Shown: positions 22,327-23,376 of the stretch, one piece after another
How the letters are laid out: the number at the start of each line of letters is the position of its first letter
Numbering within the stretch: the stretch's first letter is position 1
Position numbers and translations under genes: made by a program
Assembly (NCBI GenBank): GCA_945869365.1
Contig: CAMBOW010000021.1
Span: 1 to 23,376 of the forward strand
Direction of reading: 5' to 3'
From: Flavobacterium psychrophilum
Lineage (GTDB): Bacteria; Bacteroidota; Bacteroidia; Flavobacteriales; Flavobacteriaceae
DNA: 23,376 nt
The notes under the pieces: model-generated
The model's database searches: none
What the model saw: the letters and a program-made list of their open reading frames with translations, nothing else
What the model was told of the DNA's origin: nothing

Positions 22327-23376
22327 ATGACCAAAAAAACCACCTATATTCTTGTTGGCGTTGCAGTTGTTGTAATCGTATCACTTGTTTCCCTGTCCAA
22401 AATGGGACTGTTGGGCTCCAAAGAAATCATAACCGAAGTGGAGGTGGCCAAAGCCAATGAAATTACCATTATAGAAACCGTATCGGCAACTGGTAAAATT
22501 CAACCGGAAATTGAAGTAAAAATATCGTCTGAAGTATCCGGTGAAATTATTGCGCTGCCCATCAAAGAAGGACAGGTGGTAAAAAAAGGTGATTTGTTGG
22601 TAAAAATTAATCCCGATTTATATACTTCTGGCTACAACCGAACGGTAGCTGGTTTGTCGCAAACCAAGGCAGGACTAAGCCAAGCCGATGCTTCATTCAA
22701 CGAAGCCAAAGCCAGTTACGACCGAAACAAAACCTTATTTGACAAAGGCATTATCTCGAAGTCAGAATGGGACAAAGCGATATCGGCCTACGAATCGGCC
22801 AAAGCCAATAAACAATCGGCCTATTACAACGTGCGAAGCGCCTCAGCGACCGTAAGCGAAGCCAAAGACAATTTGGGACGAACTACTATTTATGCACCAG
22901 CAGACGGCACTATTTCGATGTTGAATGTAGAATTGGGCGAGCGCGTATTAGGAACTCAACAGATGGCTGGAACCGAGTTGTTGCGTGTGGCCAATCTAAA
23001 CAACATGGAAGTTGAAGTCGATGTAAACGAAAACGACATTGTAAAAATTAATGTGGGAGATTCAGCCAAAGTAGAGGTAGATGCCTACATGAAAAAACAA
23101 TTTAAGGGCCTTGTAACCAGTATATCCAATTCGGCCAGCACCACCTTGACCGCCGATCAGGTAACCAATTTTAAAGTAAAAGTCCGCATCTTGAAAGAAT
23201 CGTATCAAGATTTAGTAGTGGGAAAACCGGCTAGCTACTCGCCGTTTCGACCTGGAATGACAGCTACCGTAGATATTATTACCAAACGCAAAGAAAAAGT
23301 AATTGGTGTGCCCATTAGCGCGGTAGTAATCAAAACCGACACTACACCCGTTAAAAAAATTGTTGTAGAAGACGAG
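22327..23376 (+). CDS. Periplasmic adaptor subunit of an efflux pump (HlyD/MacA-like), 3' end missing
   Basis: The frame is open from the ATG at 22327 to the window edge: 350 codons with no stop. One N-terminal membrane anchor (about 7-24) is followed by a first lipoyl-like half (about 60-95, SSEVSGEIIALPIKEGQVVKKGD). A coiled-coil hairpin comes next (about 105-183, rich in Ala, Ser, Lys and Glu), then the second lipoyl half (about 184-222, TTIYAPADGTISMLNVELGERV) and a beta-barrel domain (about 225-320). This order is the standard membrane-fusion protein design linking an inner-membrane transporter to TolC. The gene follows tolC by 3 nt. An ABC transporter (MacB-like) or RND pump gene probably follows beyond the window. 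Only a short C-terminal part appears to be missing. Confidence 0.93.
   Translation, partial: MTKKTTYILVGVAVVVIVSLVSLSKMGLLGSKEIITEVEVAKANEITIIETVSATGKIQPEIEVKISSEVSGEIIALPIKEGQVVKKGDLLVKINPDLYTSGYNRTVAGLSQTKAGLSQADASFNEAKASYDRNKTLFDKGIISKSEWDKAISAYESAKANKQSAYYNVRSASATVSEAKDNLGRTTIYAPADGTISMLNVELGERVLGTQQMAGTELLRVANLNNMEVEVDVNENDIVKINVGDSAKVEVDAYMKKQFKGLVTSISNSASTTLTADQVTNFKVKVRILKESYQDLVVGKPASYSPFRPGMTATVDIITKRKEKVIGVPISAVVIKTDTTPVKKIVVEDE

Noticed and set aside
1..23376. Mobile element, CRISPR array, toxin-antitoxin or defence system
   Set aside because: I saw no transposase, integrase, regularly spaced repeats, small paired toxin genes or nuclease/ATPase defence genes; the region looks like stable core chromosome.

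Overview
The window looks like the chromosome of a member of the Flavobacteriaceae (Bacteroidota), probably Flavobacterium or a close relative. The evidence is a sprA gene of the type IX secretion system, a remB-like gliding gene, the flavobacterial order ruvA-sprA-gcvH, and repeated TAnnTTTG promoter boxes close to start codons. The DNA is moderately AT-rich. I see no rRNA, tRNA, CRISPR array, insertion sequence or phage gene, and the coding density is very high.

Layout. At the left edge is a doubtful minus-strand gene fragment (1-142). Then come maeB (NADP malic enzyme with a phosphotransacetylase-like tail), ruvA, and the giant sprA, which starts 3 nt after ruvA ends. Next are gcvH, an overlapping VanZ-like membrane gene, a hairpin terminator, deoC and a remB-like outer-membrane protein. 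A second block (14285-17215) holds a cytochrome oxidase operon: heme O synthase, two subunit III proteins and a subunit IV. It ends in a strong hairpin terminator whose T-run also contains the next promoter. After that comes an oxidase-assembly operon: a cysteine-free Sco-like protein, a true Sco1 copper chaperone, a DUF420 membrane protein and a tiny CxxC membrane protein. A convergent DUF4403 lipoprotein gene follows. Finally there is a divergent efflux operon, tolC-like followed by a periplasmic adaptor cut by the window end.

How the genes work together. SprA and RemB belong to the secretion and gliding machinery of the outer membrane. The oxidase and assembly blocks together supply heme O, two non-catalytic subunits and copper delivery for a terminal oxidase; subunits I and II are not in this window. 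TolC and the adaptor would form an envelope-spanning exporter with a transporter lying beyond the right edge.

I do not find a clearly new biological system. The points most worth checking are the cysteine-less Sco paralogue beside Sco1, the conserved-looking CxxC mini-protein, the large soluble insert in one subunit III, the TonB-like domain at the front of the RemB-like barrel, and the fused terminator-promoter elements.
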